Positions 1 through 8,567 of a DNA stretch of 64,000 bases are shown piece after piece. The DNA lies in contig JACQDV010000003.1 of NCBI GenBank assembly GCA_016200915.1, positions 1 to 64,000 on the forward strand, written 5' to 3'. A program made the translations under genes and the position numbers. The stretch's first letter is position 1. Every line of letters starts with the position of its first letter. The notes beneath the pieces were generated by a model. The model saw only the letters and a program-made list of their open reading frames with translations, did no database searches and was not told the origin of the DNA. This stretch comes from Sphingobacteriales bacterium (GTDB lineage: Bacteria; Bacteroidota; Bacteroidia; Chitinophagales; Chitinophagaceae).

Positions 1-136
1 ACATAGTCCATTGGATTGTTTTCACAAAAAACTCAAATTTTACGCATAGCACTATCATACTTTTTTCAACAAGCCTTAATAACTAGAATTTCTTCCGAAC
101 ACCTGTGGTCAGGCGACCAACAACGGCATCTGTCAC
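1..136. other. Left edge, no gene seen
   Basis: No coding region, RNA gene or clear hairpin could be supported here. The stretch is AT-rich and lies downstream of the minus-strand gene that ends at 137, so it may hold that gene's 3' untranslated region. Confidence 0.5.
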
Positions 137-550
137 CTATTCATCTCTGTTTAAATCAAAATCGTCTTTAGGTTCTTCTTTCGATTTGCCCAGCGTAATT
201 TCTTTGCCATGTTCATTTTGCTGTTTTAATGTCCAGCTATCAGTCATGGTTGTTTCCAACCATAAGTTGCCTGCCTTGCGGAATATTTGTGTAGTAATGC
301 CAAATTTTTCAAGGAAATCATTTTCAAGGTCCCTCACCCTCGTATCTTCATTGATTTCAATTTCGGCAGACTCTTTCTTCTTCCATATCTGGCCAATAGT
401 ACTATGAGGTAAAATTAATTTATTGAGACCATACATCTTCTCCAGCACTGTTCCGTTTTTAAAAAACTCCAGTTTAAGAAAAGGAAACAGTCCGTTAAAG
501 GCTAACTGCAAATCCCTTACTGACATGCTTTCGGTAATCAGCAATTTCAT
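137..550 (-). CDS. Conserved hypothetical protein, 137 aa
   Basis: I do not recognise a named family. The protein is soluble, with no signal peptide or membrane segment. It opens MKLLITESMSVRDLQLAF, which resembles the start of small cytoplasmic Bacteroidota proteins, and ends in a strongly acidic, Lys/Glu/Asp-rich tail finishing DLNRDE. It lies 111 bp downstream of the ric gene on the same strand and has its own -7-like element at 574-581, so it is probably transcribed on its own, or only partly with the nos operon. Function is unknown. Confidence 0.6.
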   Translation of the reverse strand: MKLLITESMSVRDLQLAFNGLFPFLKLEFFKNGTVLEKMYGLNKLILPHSTIGQIWKKKESAEIEINEDTRVRDLENDFLEKFGITTQIFRKAGNLWLETTMTDSWTLKQQNEHGKEITLGKSKEEPKDDFDLNRDE

Positions 551-573
551 TTCTTTCTGCTTAGTCGTGTAAA

Positions 574-581
574 CAAAATTA
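574..581 (-). promoter_or_regulatory. Bacteroidota -7 promoter element
   Basis: Read on the minus strand the bases are TAATTTTG, an exact match to the Bacteroidota TAnnTTTG element. It sits 23 nt upstream of the ATG of the 137-aa gene. No TTTG element was seen at the expected -33 distance. Confidence 0.4.
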
Positions 582-661
582 TACGTTCACCCTGCCGGTA
601 ATACTGATAATGACTACAGGCCGAAATGATTTTCATCAAGTTAGCAGCTTATGCTGACTTA

Positions 662-1396
662 TTAATTAGCGCTGCTTTGTGTTAACTTTTCAATTAACGC
701 AATAGCCTTTGAAAACAATAAATTATTCTCCAGGTGTACATGCTGGTGCAGGTCTGCTTCAAATGCCTGCAGCGATGCAAAACTTAATCTGTAAGTAGTG
801 CATGCATCAGCCGGAGGTGTGTAATTACTCGTAAGTATTCTTATTTGTTCCAGTAATTCACCCGCATGTTCATGCTCCTGCTCCATCATGCTTACTGGTG
901 CAGTTATATATGTGTGGTTGCGACCAATTGCATGAGCTCCTTCTTTTTCTAATGTTTCTAATTCTTTTATTCTTGGAAACAATACCAGTTCTTCTTTTTG
1001 CATATGATGCATCAGTTCTTCCTTTACCTCATGAAACAGGCTGAATACTTTCAGCATTTCAGGATGTCGTTCTCCATGTTTAGCAGCTACTTTTTGTAAC
1101 CAGGTATATAACTGTGGTGATTCATTGAGTACATATGCATGATGTGTATTAACGATATAATCAATCAGTGCAGAGACAGTATATTTATCAAAATCAACAA
1201 TAGGATTACCTCCGGCTATCACTTCTTCCAGTGTGCTTACTACTTCATTTACCGATACATGGTTTTCGTCACAGGCTTGTTGCAGGGAACGTTTTCCTTT
1301 GCAGCAAAAATCAAGATGGTATTTTTCAAATACAGAAGCAGTGCGAAAATTGGACTTAACGATTTTTGCTAAGCTTTCATTTGCTAAGTTGTTCAT
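662..1396 (-). CDS. ric: Iron-sulfur cluster repair di-iron protein (RIC/ScdA/YtfE family)
   Basis: RIC proteins are cytoplasmic di-iron proteins that help restore iron-sulfur clusters damaged by nitric oxide or oxidants. The 244 residues show the family's two parts. The N-terminal ScdA_N (DUF542) domain carries the signature HLDFCCKGKRSLQQAC near residues 26-42. The C-terminal hemerythrin-like domain has the expected His/Glu ligands: HH near 83, the HxxxH-type cluster around LMHHMQKEE, then QEHEHAGE and HQHVHLENN. Length is usual. The gene starts 16 bp after nosY on the same strand, so it is probably the last gene of the nos operon. That context fits protection against NO formed during denitrification; the link is inferred from position. 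Confidence 0.9.
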   Translation of the reverse strand: MNNLANESLAKIVKSNFRTASVFEKYHLDFCCKGKRSLQQACDENHVSVNEVVSTLEEVIAGGNPIVDFDKYTVSALIDYIVNTHHAYVLNESPQLYTWLQKVAAKHGERHPEMLKVFSLFHEVKEELMHHMQKEELVLFPRIKELETLEKEGAHAIGRNHTYITAPVSMMEQEHEHAGELLEQIRILTSNYTPPADACTTYRLSFASLQAFEADLHQHVHLENNLLFSKAIALIEKLTQSSAN

Positions 1397-1412
1397 ACAA
1401 TACTTTTTAAGT

Positions 1413-2180
1413 TTATAAATCTTTCTTTTTAAAATAGCGAACGGCTAACCATACAGGAATTATTATCCATAACAGCATTACGCCGGTAACTAATGCCATG
1501 CCGGCAGTGCTGCCAAAGAAATCTTTGTACAAAGCACCGGTATAACCCATCAAAGCACTTACATCCATTTTTAGCATGATGAAAATGCGGCCAAGGTCAA
1601 GCGGGTTGAGGAAGGATAATGCTAATGTTACTTTTTCCAATGGATAATCACTGAAGCTGAACAGGATTAATAAAATCAATCCATCGTAAATGAGTGCGAA
1701 ATAAAACCATACTAATAAAACAGAGCCTATGCCTCTTGCTTTATCTCTTGCTTTAACGGATACTGCAAAAGCCAGTGATGTAAATATCATGGTTAATGCT
1801 AAACCTGTAAGCAACATCGTAATGCCGGTGTCAGTAGGAGAGAAGATTAATACCGGAATACCGGCGCCAATTAAAAAAGCTGCTAATAAAGAAATAGTAA
1901 CGCCTGCATATTCTGCTATGATAATACGGGTGCGGCTCATAGGCTGTGATAACATCAGTTCAATAAATTCATACGAATTGTAATAGTGAATAGTGCTGAA
2001 TACTAAACTGATTAAGGGTAATACAATCAGGATGATGTTTAATAAACTCAATAAGGCTTTACCGCTGTTTTCTTCCATTCGGAACATGCTAAAAGAAACT
2101 ATGAGTAAAAAGAGTGTGTAAGCAATTACAATTTTGCTTCTGAGTATATCGTATAATATATAGCGGGTGAGTTTGAGCAT
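1413..2180 (-). CDS. nosY: NosY-like ABC transporter permease
   Basis: This 255-residue integral membrane protein has about six hydrophobic segments, at roughly 15-35, 43-65, 93-113, 121-142, 149-175 and 230-248. It shows the pattern of ABC-2 permeases of the NosY type, including SYEFIELMLSQPMSRTRI between the second and third segments. With NosF (2 bp upstream) and NosD it forms the transporter needed to assemble the copper centres of nitrous oxide reductase. What it moves is still debated; a sulfur compound has been proposed for related systems. The close spacing supports translation coupled to nosF. Confidence 0.85.
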   Translation of the reverse strand: MLKLTRYILYDILRSKIVIAYTLFLLIVSFSMFRMEENSGKALLSLLNIILIVLPLISLVFSTIHYYNSYEFIELMLSQPMSRTRIIIAEYAGVTISLLAAFLIGAGIPVLIFSPTDTGITMLLTGLALTMIFTSLAFAVSVKARDKARGIGSVLLVWFYFALIYDGLILLILFSFSDYPLEKVTLALSFLNPLDLGRIFIMLKMDVSALMGYTGALYKDFFGSTAGMALVTGVMLLWIIIPVWLAVRYFKKKDL

Positions 2181-2182
2181 GG

Positions 2183-2950
2183 TTAAATAGTTTTTTTGTT
2201 GCTGTTCAAATGAAATACTTTATCAATCCAGTCATTACCTGGCTGTTCACCTTTCATAATTCTTGCTATGGCTTTACTGATTTTTATTTCACCGGTTTCT
2301 TCCTGTAATGTTTCTGCTTCTTTCAGAAAGATGAGTTTGCCTTCCTGCATATACATTACATGTGTGGTGAATTCTTCCAAATCACTTAGTATATGTGAGG
2401 TGATGAGAATGAGTTTGTTTTTCTTTTTTTCTGCGATGATTTTTTCTTTTAGTATTTCAGATGATAAAGGGTCAAGACCGGCAGTAGGTTCATCCAAAAT
2501 CAAAATATCAGGATTAAATAAAAACGCCAGGGCGGCACTCACTTTTTGCCTCGTACCGCCGCTGAGCGTCCGCATAGGTTTTTCAAATATTTTTTCCAGG
2601 TCATATTTTTTTAATAGCTCTTCATCCAGCACCATATCTTTTGCATTGCGGATATCCTTCATCATCGCAAACAAATGACCAATCTTCATGTTATCAGGAT
2701 AACGGCCTATCTGCGGCATATAACCAATATTGCTGCGGTAAGAAGGGTCTCCGTTGATTTGTGTATTGTTCACAAATATTTTTCCGCTGTCTGCTTTTAC
2801 CATTCCTAAAATGGATTTAATCAAGGTTGTTTTACCTGAGCCGTTAGGGCCAATGAGTGAAACAACCTGCCCGTTGTTGAAGATGGCATTGATATCATCT
2901 AATGCCTGGAGTTTTTTGAATCGCTTGCTGATATGTTCAATACGAATCAT
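2183..2950 (-). CDS. nosF: NosF-like ABC transporter ATPase
   Basis: This 255-residue ATPase has all ABC motifs: Walker A GPNGSGKTT near residue 34, a Q-loop after it, the signature LSGGTRQKVSAALAF near 130, Walker B ILILDEPTAGLDP near 150, and the switch His in ITSHILSDLE. It should energise the NosY permease during NosZ maturation. Its start codon overlaps the end of nosD by 4 nt, and its stop lies 2 nt before nosY, a tightly coupled nosD-nosF-nosY unit. Confidence 0.9.
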   Translation of the reverse strand: MIRIEHISKRFKKLQALDDINAIFNNGQVVSLIGPNGSGKTTLIKSILGMVKADSGKIFVNNTQINGDPSYRSNIGYMPQIGRYPDNMKIGHLFAMMKDIRNAKDMVLDEELLKKYDLEKIFEKPMRTLSGGTRQKVSAALAFLFNPDILILDEPTAGLDPLSSEILKEKIIAEKKKNKLILITSHILSDLEEFTTHVMYMQEGKLIFLKEAETLQEETGEIKISKAIARIMKGEQPGNDWIDKVFHLNSNKKTI

Positions 2951-4173
2951 AATTTAAACGCTTTTATAGATGGTTTTGTATCTGCTAAGTTTTCAGGTGT
3001 TAAACTGGGGATAGCTTTTTCCGCTTTGTCTAATAAGGAAACAATAAAGCTCCGGAGTAAAATCAAAGTGCTGGGATTTTGTTCACTGATCATACTGTAC
3101 ATGCTCACGGGGTGATAAGGCACATCTCCTTTTCCATCTTTATTCATATCGTAGCCTTCGTATTTATCCCAATAGTTATTATCAAAATTGTTGAGTACTA
3201 AGGAACCGTTCGTTCCCACATCAAAACTGTTTTGAATAAAATTATTTTCATGAAAATTATTATCGTTACAGCTGGCCTGTATTTTAACTGCCCAGCCGTT
3301 CTCTTTAAAAATATTTTTATTGATTTCAATACGGCTCGTGCCTTCCAGGTGAAGAGCTACTGTGTTTTTGAAAAAAGTATTGCCGCTGATATAACTGTCG
3401 CTGATATCTTTTAATAAAATGCCATAAGCTGATGGTCCCCAATTTTGTTCAAAGCGGTTTCCCTGCATAATTACTTTTTTGGAATACATCACAGCCACAC
3501 CGGCTCCGTTATTTAGAAAAGTATTATTCAGGTAAGTATCATCATTAGAGAACATGAAGTGAATACCATAACGGATGTTCAACTCACTGAAATTCTTTTT
3601 AACGGTGGAAAAGGTTACAAACTCAAAGTAAATACCGTCACGGTGCCCTTGTATATGATTGTTTTCAATTAAGGCATGATTGCTTTTCCATAAATGAATA
3701 CCATTGCCGGTTAACTGTTCAGATTTAGGATTTCCCTTTATGCTGTTGTTGCGTACAACAGCGTAGGATGTATTGGAAAGATGAATAGCAAAATAGGCGT
3801 TGTATATCGTATTGTTTTCAATTGTTATATTGCTAGCGTCAATCACTTTAATGGAAGCATAATCATTCATGGCGGAATAACCGGAGTTCTGAAAGCTGAT
3901 TCCTTTAATGGTGATGTTCTTTCCGCTAACAGTAAATATCTCGTATTTATTTTCTCCGTCGAGAACAGGATTGTTTTGACCAATGATGGCGATGGATTTT
4001 TGAATAACGATGTTGCCTTCTTTATACAAACCTTTTGTAATAATAACGGTATCACCATCTTTGGCAGAGGCAATGGCTTTTTTTATGGAAACTGCCGGAC
4101 CGGTTGTAATGGTATGGGCATAGCAGTTGAGTGCTGATAAAAGAAATAGTAATATGGTAATTCTCCTTTTCAA
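2947..4173 (-). CDS. nosD: NosD, periplasmic copper-site maturation protein
   Basis: NosD is a periplasmic right-handed beta-helix protein that works with NosF and NosY in assembling the Cu centres of N2O reductase. The 408 residues begin with a Sec signal peptide (cut near NCYAHT, residue 20) and then run through many parallel beta-helix rungs with N-rich turns, such as IENNTIYNAYFAIHLSNTS and IENNHIQGHRDGIYF. The region near residues 340-355, DNNYWDKYEGYDMNKDGKGD, is typical of NosD-family proteins. The length is usual. It overlaps nosF by 4 nt and follows the NosL-type fusion gene by 81 bp, a gap that contains a hairpin. Confidence 0.9.
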   Translation of the reverse strand: MKRRITILLFLLSALNCYAHTITTGPAVSIKKAIASAKDGDTVIITKGLYKEGNIVIQKSIAIIGQNNPVLDGENKYEIFTVSGKNITIKGISFQNSGYSAMNDYASIKVIDASNITIENNTIYNAYFAIHLSNTSYAVVRNNSIKGNPKSEQLTGNGIHLWKSNHALIENNHIQGHRDGIYFEFVTFSTVKKNFSELNIRYGIHFMFSNDDTYLNNTFLNNGAGVAVMYSKKVIMQGNRFEQNWGPSAYGILLKDISDSYISGNTFFKNTVALHLEGTSRIEINKNIFKENGWAVKIQASCNDNNFHENNFIQNSFDVGTNGSLVLNNFDNNYWDKYEGYDMNKDGKGDVPYHPVSMYSMISEQNPSTLILLRSFIVSLLDKAEKAIPSLTPENLADTKPSIKAFKL

Positions 4174-4197
4174 AATGTTTTGTTTTCTTGTTTTAAA

Positions 4198-4242
4198 GCT
4201 GATGAATAATGTTGGTTTTAGCTGGTTTGTTTATTCATCAGC
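4198..4242 (-). repeat. Inverted repeat between nosD and the NosL fusion gene
   Basis: Perfect 12-bp arms, GCTGATGAATAA at 4198-4209 and TTATTCATCAGC at 4231-4242, are separated by 21 nt. No T-run follows on the minus strand beyond the TTTTCTTGTTTT upstream of nosD, so this may be an RNA processing or partial termination hairpin that sets the level of the downstream nosDFY part. The role is inference. Confidence 0.5.
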
Positions 4243-4254
4243 CGGCTAACTGTT

Positions 4255-5274
4255 CTATTGCAGTTTGCTGTACACTTCATCCCAATGCATCACTTTCCCT
4301 TTTCCATCACTGTTCATCTTTTCTGCTTCAGCCTGTGAAGTAAAGGCTGCAGCATTACTGTTCATAGGAGTTTTAAGAGCGGCGCTTACGTAAAAGAAAG
4401 TTTTATCGGCCTCAATAAAATCGTTTTCTTTATTATAGTTGATGAATACTTTTTTGCTGATGTTTTTTTCATCAACACTTCCCGACTTTAAAAATCGAAC
4501 CATGCAAATGACATCATCAAACATATACACTTTGCCTTTGGTAGTAATTACTTCACCGCCAAACTTAGGATCAACAAATCCCATTTTGCAGGTGTAACAA
4601 TCATCTTTGCCTAAAGTAATAGGGTGCGGATTAGTTGAGCAGGATGTAAAGAGAAGCATTAATCCTGCCATTGCTGCTGTAGCTGTTGAAACGGGTAATT
4701 TCTTTTTTGCCTTATACCAGGCGGTAAAAAATATTAAAAAAGCAAGAACACCTGCAATCACCACTATCCATCCGCCAATATCGGGAGTTGAGTAAGCATC
4801 AAAATTTAATAAGCGTTTGTGACCAATTAACGGAGGCTGATAACCCATACCCGGCACTTTAATTGGAGCATCGGGGTTAAGGTCGTGTCCATAAGCATAT
4901 CCCCATTTCCAGAAATCATACATAGCCAATGCACCGCCAATGATAGAAAGTAACAGGTATGCAGCTAATATTTTCCTGTTACCTGTAATAGCAGCAATTA
5001 AAACCACCACAATAAAGAAGCCAACAATGTATATGAGGTACGAAAACTCTGGAAACATTTCAACACTGATGTGCTTCATACCAATGTAGTGATTCAATCC
5101 ATTAATGATATCTACATCACCGGTTAATTTGGTTAACCATATTTTCATAGTTAAACCTTCAGGATATTGGGGGGCAAACAAATCTATTCTCCATACCGGT
5201 ACAAAAAAAGTTCCAATCAATGCTAAGGAAGCAAAGGCCATCAGTATCCGGGATATGGTGCTTAACTTTTTCAT
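4255..5274 (-). CDS. nosL: NosB-like membrane protein fused to NosL copper lipoprotein domain
   Basis: The 339 residues have two parts. Residues 1-190 form a membrane protein with about four segments (near 10-28, 80-98, 102-119 and 168-186), which could be the NosB-type membrane protein of clade II nos clusters; that name is an inference. Residues 200-339 are NosL, a copper chaperone for NosZ, with CYTCKM at 226-231 and a further Cys-Met at 257-258. Between them, residues 189-212 read as an intact lipoprotein signal: basic KKK, a hydrophobic stretch and the lipobox LFTSC with Cys212. The fused form would hold the NosL domain at the outer face of the inner membrane. It lies between the fasciclin gene and nosD in the nos operon. 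Confidence 0.8.
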   Translation of the reverse strand: MKKLSTISRILMAFASLALIGTFFVPVWRIDLFAPQYPEGLTMKIWLTKLTGDVDIINGLNHYIGMKHISVEMFPEFSYLIYIVGFFIVVVLIAAITGNRKILAAYLLLSIIGGALAMYDFWKWGYAYGHDLNPDAPIKVPGMGYQPPLIGHKRLLNFDAYSTPDIGGWIVVIAGVLAFLIFFTAWYKAKKKLPVSTATAAMAGLMLLFTSCSTNPHPITLGKDDCYTCKMGFVDPKFGGEVITTKGKVYMFDDVICMVRFLKSGSVDEKNISKKVFINYNKENDFIEADKTFFYVSAALKTPMNSNAAAFTSQAEAEKMNSDGKGKVMHWDEVYSKLQ

Positions 5275-5298
5275 TTTAATTTTTTATAACACTAATTG

Positions 5299-5364
5299 AA
5301 ACGAATTACACGAATTGATTATACTGTTATGGATATTAATTTGTGCAACCCGTGTAATTCGTTT
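5299..5364. repeat. Inverted period-9 short repeat array
   Basis: Perfect 14-bp arms lie at 5299-5312 (AAACGAATTACACG) and 5351-5364 (its reverse complement), 38 nt apart. Each half is built from 9-nt steps, for example ACGAATTAC-ACGAATTGA on the left and AACCCGTGT-AATTCGTTT on the right. It fills the gap between the fasciclin gene and the NosL fusion gene and is one of several short-period arrays in this window. In RNA it would fold into a long hairpin. Confidence 0.65.
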
Positions 5365-5373
5365 AATCATGAT

Positions 5374-5940
5374 TTATTTTTTTGCAGGAGGTAACAACAC
5401 TCCGTCAATTACATGAATGATACCATTGGTTGCAGGGATAGAAGCTACAACATGAGCTGTTCCATTAACTGTTACTTTTCCATCTTTCACACTTAGAGTG
5501 ATATTATCACCATTGGCCATATTAATTACCTGGCCATCCAGCAAATTCTCTGCTTTATATACTGCCACTGCTACGTGGTATTGTAAAATATTTTGCAGGT
5601 CTGCTTTTTTATCATCTTTCATCAAACCATCCACAGTTCCTGCAGGAAGTTTATCAAACGCTGCATTGGTTGGTGCAAACACAGTAAACGGACCAGCGTT
5701 TGAAAGAGCTGTTACCAGTTCGGCTTGCTTCAATGCAGCTACTAATGTTGTATGGTCTTTTGAACCTACTGCAATTTTTACAACATCTTTTTGTGATTCA
5801 TCATCTTTTACTGCTTCTTGTCCACCGGCAGCAGGAGTGGTTGTGTTATCTGTTGTTTTGGTTTCAGTGGTAGCATTGTTGTTACAGGAAATCATCAATA
5901 CTATTAGTAATAATGCAAACAGTTTATTTAAATGTTTCAT
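5374..5940 (-). CDS. Fasciclin-domain lipoprotein
   Basis: The 188 residues begin with a lipoprotein signal (lipobox LMISC, Cys19), then a Thr/Ala-rich linker to about residue 50 and one complete fasciclin (FAS1) domain. The two conserved FAS1 motifs are visible: GPFTVFAPTNAAFDKLP near 102-118, and the terminal stretch ATNGIIHVIDGVLLPP. FAS1 domains generally mediate adhesion or protein contacts at the cell surface. Here the gene is placed within the nos operon, 58 bp after nosZ and before the NosL fusion, so a role at the N2O reductase maturation or electron-transfer site is possible, though no direct evidence is visible. Confidence 0.85.
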   Translation of the reverse strand: MKHLNKLFALLLIVLMISCNNNATTETKTTDNTTTPAAGGQEAVKDDESQKDVVKIAVGSKDHTTLVAALKQAELVTALSNAGPFTVFAPTNAAFDKLPAGTVDGLMKDDKKADLQNILQYHVAVAVYKAENLLDGQVINMANGDNITLSVKDGKVTVNGTAHVVASIPATNGIIHVIDGVLLPPAKK

Positions 5941-5961
5941 AACAATCGTTTTAGTATGATA

Positions 5962-5990
5962 AAGGCAACTCCTTTTGCAGGAGCTGCCTT
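5962..5990 (-). terminator. Hairpin after nosZ
   Basis: On the minus strand AAGGCAGCTCCT, loop GCAAA and AGGAGTTGCCTT pair over 12 bp with one G-U pair. It starts 8 nt after the nosZ stop codon. No strong T-run follows, so it may stabilise the nosZ 3' end or reduce read-through into the fasciclin gene rather than stop transcription fully. Confidence 0.5.
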
Positions 5991-5998
5991 CGATTTAT

Positions 5999-7990
5999 TT
6001 ATTTAGATGGAGCTGGTGCAGGTTCAGGATTTGTTTTTCCGGTACTGAATGTGATAGGCACATTAGAACCAGCGGCACTTACCCGGATATAACCCTGCAT
6101 TTCCTGGTGCAGCGCAGAGCAGAAGTCTGTACAATACATTGGATATACCCCTGGCTTTTCTGGTTTCCATGACAGTGTTTGTGTTTCACCGGGCATAATG
6201 AGTAATTCAGCATTGTTGGCGCCTTTTACAGCAAAGCCATGCGGAACGTCCCAATCCTGTTCAAGATTAGTTACATGGAAGTAAACCACATCACCCATTT
6301 TTACCCCTTCAATATTATCAGGAGTAAAGTGTGAACGGATGGCTGTCATATACACATGCACTTCATTTCCTTTACGTTCTACTCTTGCGTTTTTATCACC
6401 AATAGTAGCATAAGGATTGGCATTCTCTTCGATCTTGTAGATTTTCTGGGAATTCTTCATTATTAAATCAGCAGGAATGGCTTCTGCATAGTGCGGTTCA
6501 CCAATAGTGGGGAAGTCAAGAATCAGTTTCATTTTATCGCCACTGATGTCGTATAACTGTGCACTTTGAGCCAATTCCGGGCCTGTGGGCAGGTAACGGT
6601 CCTTAGTGATTTTATTATAAGCAATCAAATATTTGCCCCATGGTTTTTTAGTAGGCCCACCCGGAACACTTAAGTGACCAACAGAATAATAAGTAGGCAC
6701 CCTGTCCAGTACTTTCAGGTCTTTTATATTCCATTTTACTACTTCAGATGAAACAAAGAAAGAAGTATAGGCATTACCGTTGGCATCAAATTCTGTATGC
6801 AAAGGGCCAAGACCTGGTTTTTGCACCTCACCATGTAATACGGCATCATATTTCAATACAGGGATACCTTCATAATCGCCATCAAAATTTTTGCTGGCAA
6901 TAGCCTGTTGAATTTTAGTAAAAGAGAAAACAGGAATTACAGCAGCGAGTTTACCGCTACCAACAATGTATTCACCAGTAGGATCAGTATCACAACCATG
7001 AGGAGATTTAGGACAAGGCATAAAGTAAACCATATCCGGACAATCTTTTGGATCAAGCACAGTTACTTCATTCTCTATTGTAGAAGAAGCCATATGTTTT
7101 TTCTCATCGTACAGGTTGTGTGCATATTTTACAGATTGTTTTTGTCCTTTACCGGCAGCTAAATATTCTTCCGCTTTCTTCCAGTTAACACAAAGAATAA
7201 AGTCTTTGTCTTTTTGAGAAGCATTTACTTCTAATAAAGTGTTTGCTCTTTCGGAGTTATAACAACTGAAGAACATCCATCCGTGAGATTTTCCTTTACC
7301 GGCTCTTGCTAAGTCAAAGTTTACGCCGGGTAATAAAATCTGGAAATTAATTTTCATGCCACCTGTATTTTTATCAACAGCGATAAAGCTTACGGTGCCA
7401 CGGAAATTTTGTTTGTAAGTGTTAATGGGTACATCATCGTTACTGTTATCCATCGGTATGCTAAATCTTGTTCCGGCTACTACATATTCTGAATTTTCAG
7501 TAATAAAAGGAGAGGAGTGGTTACCGGCACTATTGGGTATTTCGATGATTTCAGCAGTGCGGAATGTTTTCAGGTCAACACGGGCAATACGTGGAGTGTT
7601 ATTACCATTACCAAACACCCAGCGTCCGTCCTGTACCCCATCTGTTTCTGATAATGCAATGTGATGCAGGTCATCCCAGGGAACAAAACCATGAGAAGTG
7701 TTAAGCATTGCTTTTGTTTCTTCACTGTATCCATATCCTTTTTCAGGGTCAACAGAAAATACAGGGATTACACGGAACAATCTTCCCGAAGGTATGCCAT
7801 ACACACTCATTTGTCCGCTAAAACCACCGGAAACAAAATCGTAAAATTCGTCGTACTTACCCGGAGCTACATACGTTTTCTGTGCAGCATCGCCGCTTAC
7901 AGCCGATTCAACTCCTTTGGGTTTACATGCCGGGGCTAAAAAGCTTATTATTATAATAGCCAGCAGCAGTTTGGAGAAAGCATGTTTCAT
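5999..7990 (-). CDS. nosZ: Nitrous oxide reductase, clade II (Sec-dependent)
   Basis: NosZ reduces N2O to N2 in the periplasm as the last step of denitrification. The 663 residues start with a Sec-type or lipoprotein-like signal (ending APACKP near residue 22) and not a twin-arginine signal, which marks clade II. A seven-bladed propeller domain carries the Cu_Z histidine motifs, including DDLHHIALSETDG near 103 and SPHGCDTDPTGEY in the middle. The C-terminal cupredoxin domain has the Cu_A motif with Cys620, Cys624 and His628 in CTDFCSALH, and an upstream His in VPHGFAVKG. The downstream nosL-D-F-Y genes supply the maturation functions and the upstream cytochrome c a likely electron donor. Confidence 0.96.
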   Translation of the reverse strand: MKHAFSKLLLAIIIISFLAPACKPKGVESAVSGDAAQKTYVAPGKYDEFYDFVSGGFSGQMSVYGIPSGRLFRVIPVFSVDPEKGYGYSEETKAMLNTSHGFVPWDDLHHIALSETDGVQDGRWVFGNGNNTPRIARVDLKTFRTAEIIEIPNSAGNHSSPFITENSEYVVAGTRFSIPMDNSNDDVPINTYKQNFRGTVSFIAVDKNTGGMKINFQILLPGVNFDLARAGKGKSHGWMFFSCYNSERANTLLEVNASQKDKDFILCVNWKKAEEYLAAGKGQKQSVKYAHNLYDEKKHMASSTIENEVTVLDPKDCPDMVYFMPCPKSPHGCDTDPTGEYIVGSGKLAAVIPVFSFTKIQQAIASKNFDGDYEGIPVLKYDAVLHGEVQKPGLGPLHTEFDANGNAYTSFFVSSEVVKWNIKDLKVLDRVPTYYSVGHLSVPGGPTKKPWGKYLIAYNKITKDRYLPTGPELAQSAQLYDISGDKMKLILDFPTIGEPHYAEAIPADLIMKNSQKIYKIEENANPYATIGDKNARVERKGNEVHVYMTAIRSHFTPDNIEGVKMGDVVYFHVTNLEQDWDVPHGFAVKGANNAELLIMPGETQTLSWKPEKPGVYPMYCTDFCSALHQEMQGYIRVSAAGSNVPITFSTGKTNPEPAPAPSK

Positions 7991-8019
7991 AAAGAAATAT
8001 TTAGTGATTATGGTGAGAA

Positions 8020-8511
8020 TTATTTTACGCCGTCGTTTTTACGCATGAACTCATATACATGTCTTGCATCATCATCAGTAAGACTTTGGTTAGGCATACG
8101 AACCAAGCATGTTTCAAGCAATGCCTGCGCTTGTGGATCATTAGCCAGCATCTCATCTGTATTGGTGGCAAAATTCATGATCCATTCAGGAGTACGTCTG
8201 GAGGTTACACCTTTCCAACCAGGACCAACTAATTTTTCGTCAGTAAGACGGTGGCAGCTCATACATTTGGTATCATATATTTTATTACCTGCATCGGCCA
8301 TGGCTTTATCTAATGTAGCAGGAATATCCACTTTAGTAAATTTGCCAATACCTCTTTTATTATCCTTTTCCTTTTGGGCATTGTCAGTAGTAGTAGCAGC
8401 TGGCTGAGTTGTTTCAGTAGTTTTCTTTTCTCCCCCGCTACCACAGGCAATTAAGGTGATGATTGTTCCGCTTAATAAAAGTGTTAAGATGGTTATCTGT
8501 TTTAGTTTCAT
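8020..8511 (-). CDS. Monohaem cytochrome c lipoprotein, first gene of nos operon
   Basis: The 163 residues begin with a lipoprotein signal (LIAC, Cys23) and a Thr/Ala/Lys-rich linker. They end with a class I cytochrome c domain: haem-binding CMSCH at 83-87 and a probable axial Met139 in CLVRMPNQS. It lies 29 bp upstream of nosZ, so the two are very likely co-transcribed. The obvious role is passing electrons from the quinol/cytochrome pool to NosZ, as proposed for cytochromes in clade II nos clusters. The promoter region just upstream carries an FNR-like box. Confidence 0.88.
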   Translation of the reverse strand: MKLKQITILTLLLSGTIITLIACGSGGEKKTTETTQPAATTTDNAQKEKDNKRGIGKFTKVDIPATLDKAMADAGNKIYDTKCMSCHRLTDEKLVGPGWKGVTSRRTPEWIMNFATNTDEMLANDPQAQALLETCLVRMPNQSLTDDDARHVYEFMRKNDGVK

Positions 8512-8545
8512 CGTAAATAAGTTTTTAATGTTTGATAAAAAGACG

Positions 8546-8567
8546 TTGACCTCTTTTATGAGGTCAA
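8546..8567. promoter_or_regulatory. Perfect palindrome, candidate operator
   Basis: TTGACCTC (8546-8553) and GAGGTCAA (8560-8567) form perfect 8-bp arms around TTTTAT. The palindrome overlaps the minus-strand -7 element at 8565-8572 and the predicted start of transcription of the cytochrome c-nosZ operon. A protein bound here would block that promoter, so it is a candidate repressor site, perhaps for the adjacent Rrf2 protein. The binding protein is not known from the sequence. Confidence 0.55.
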
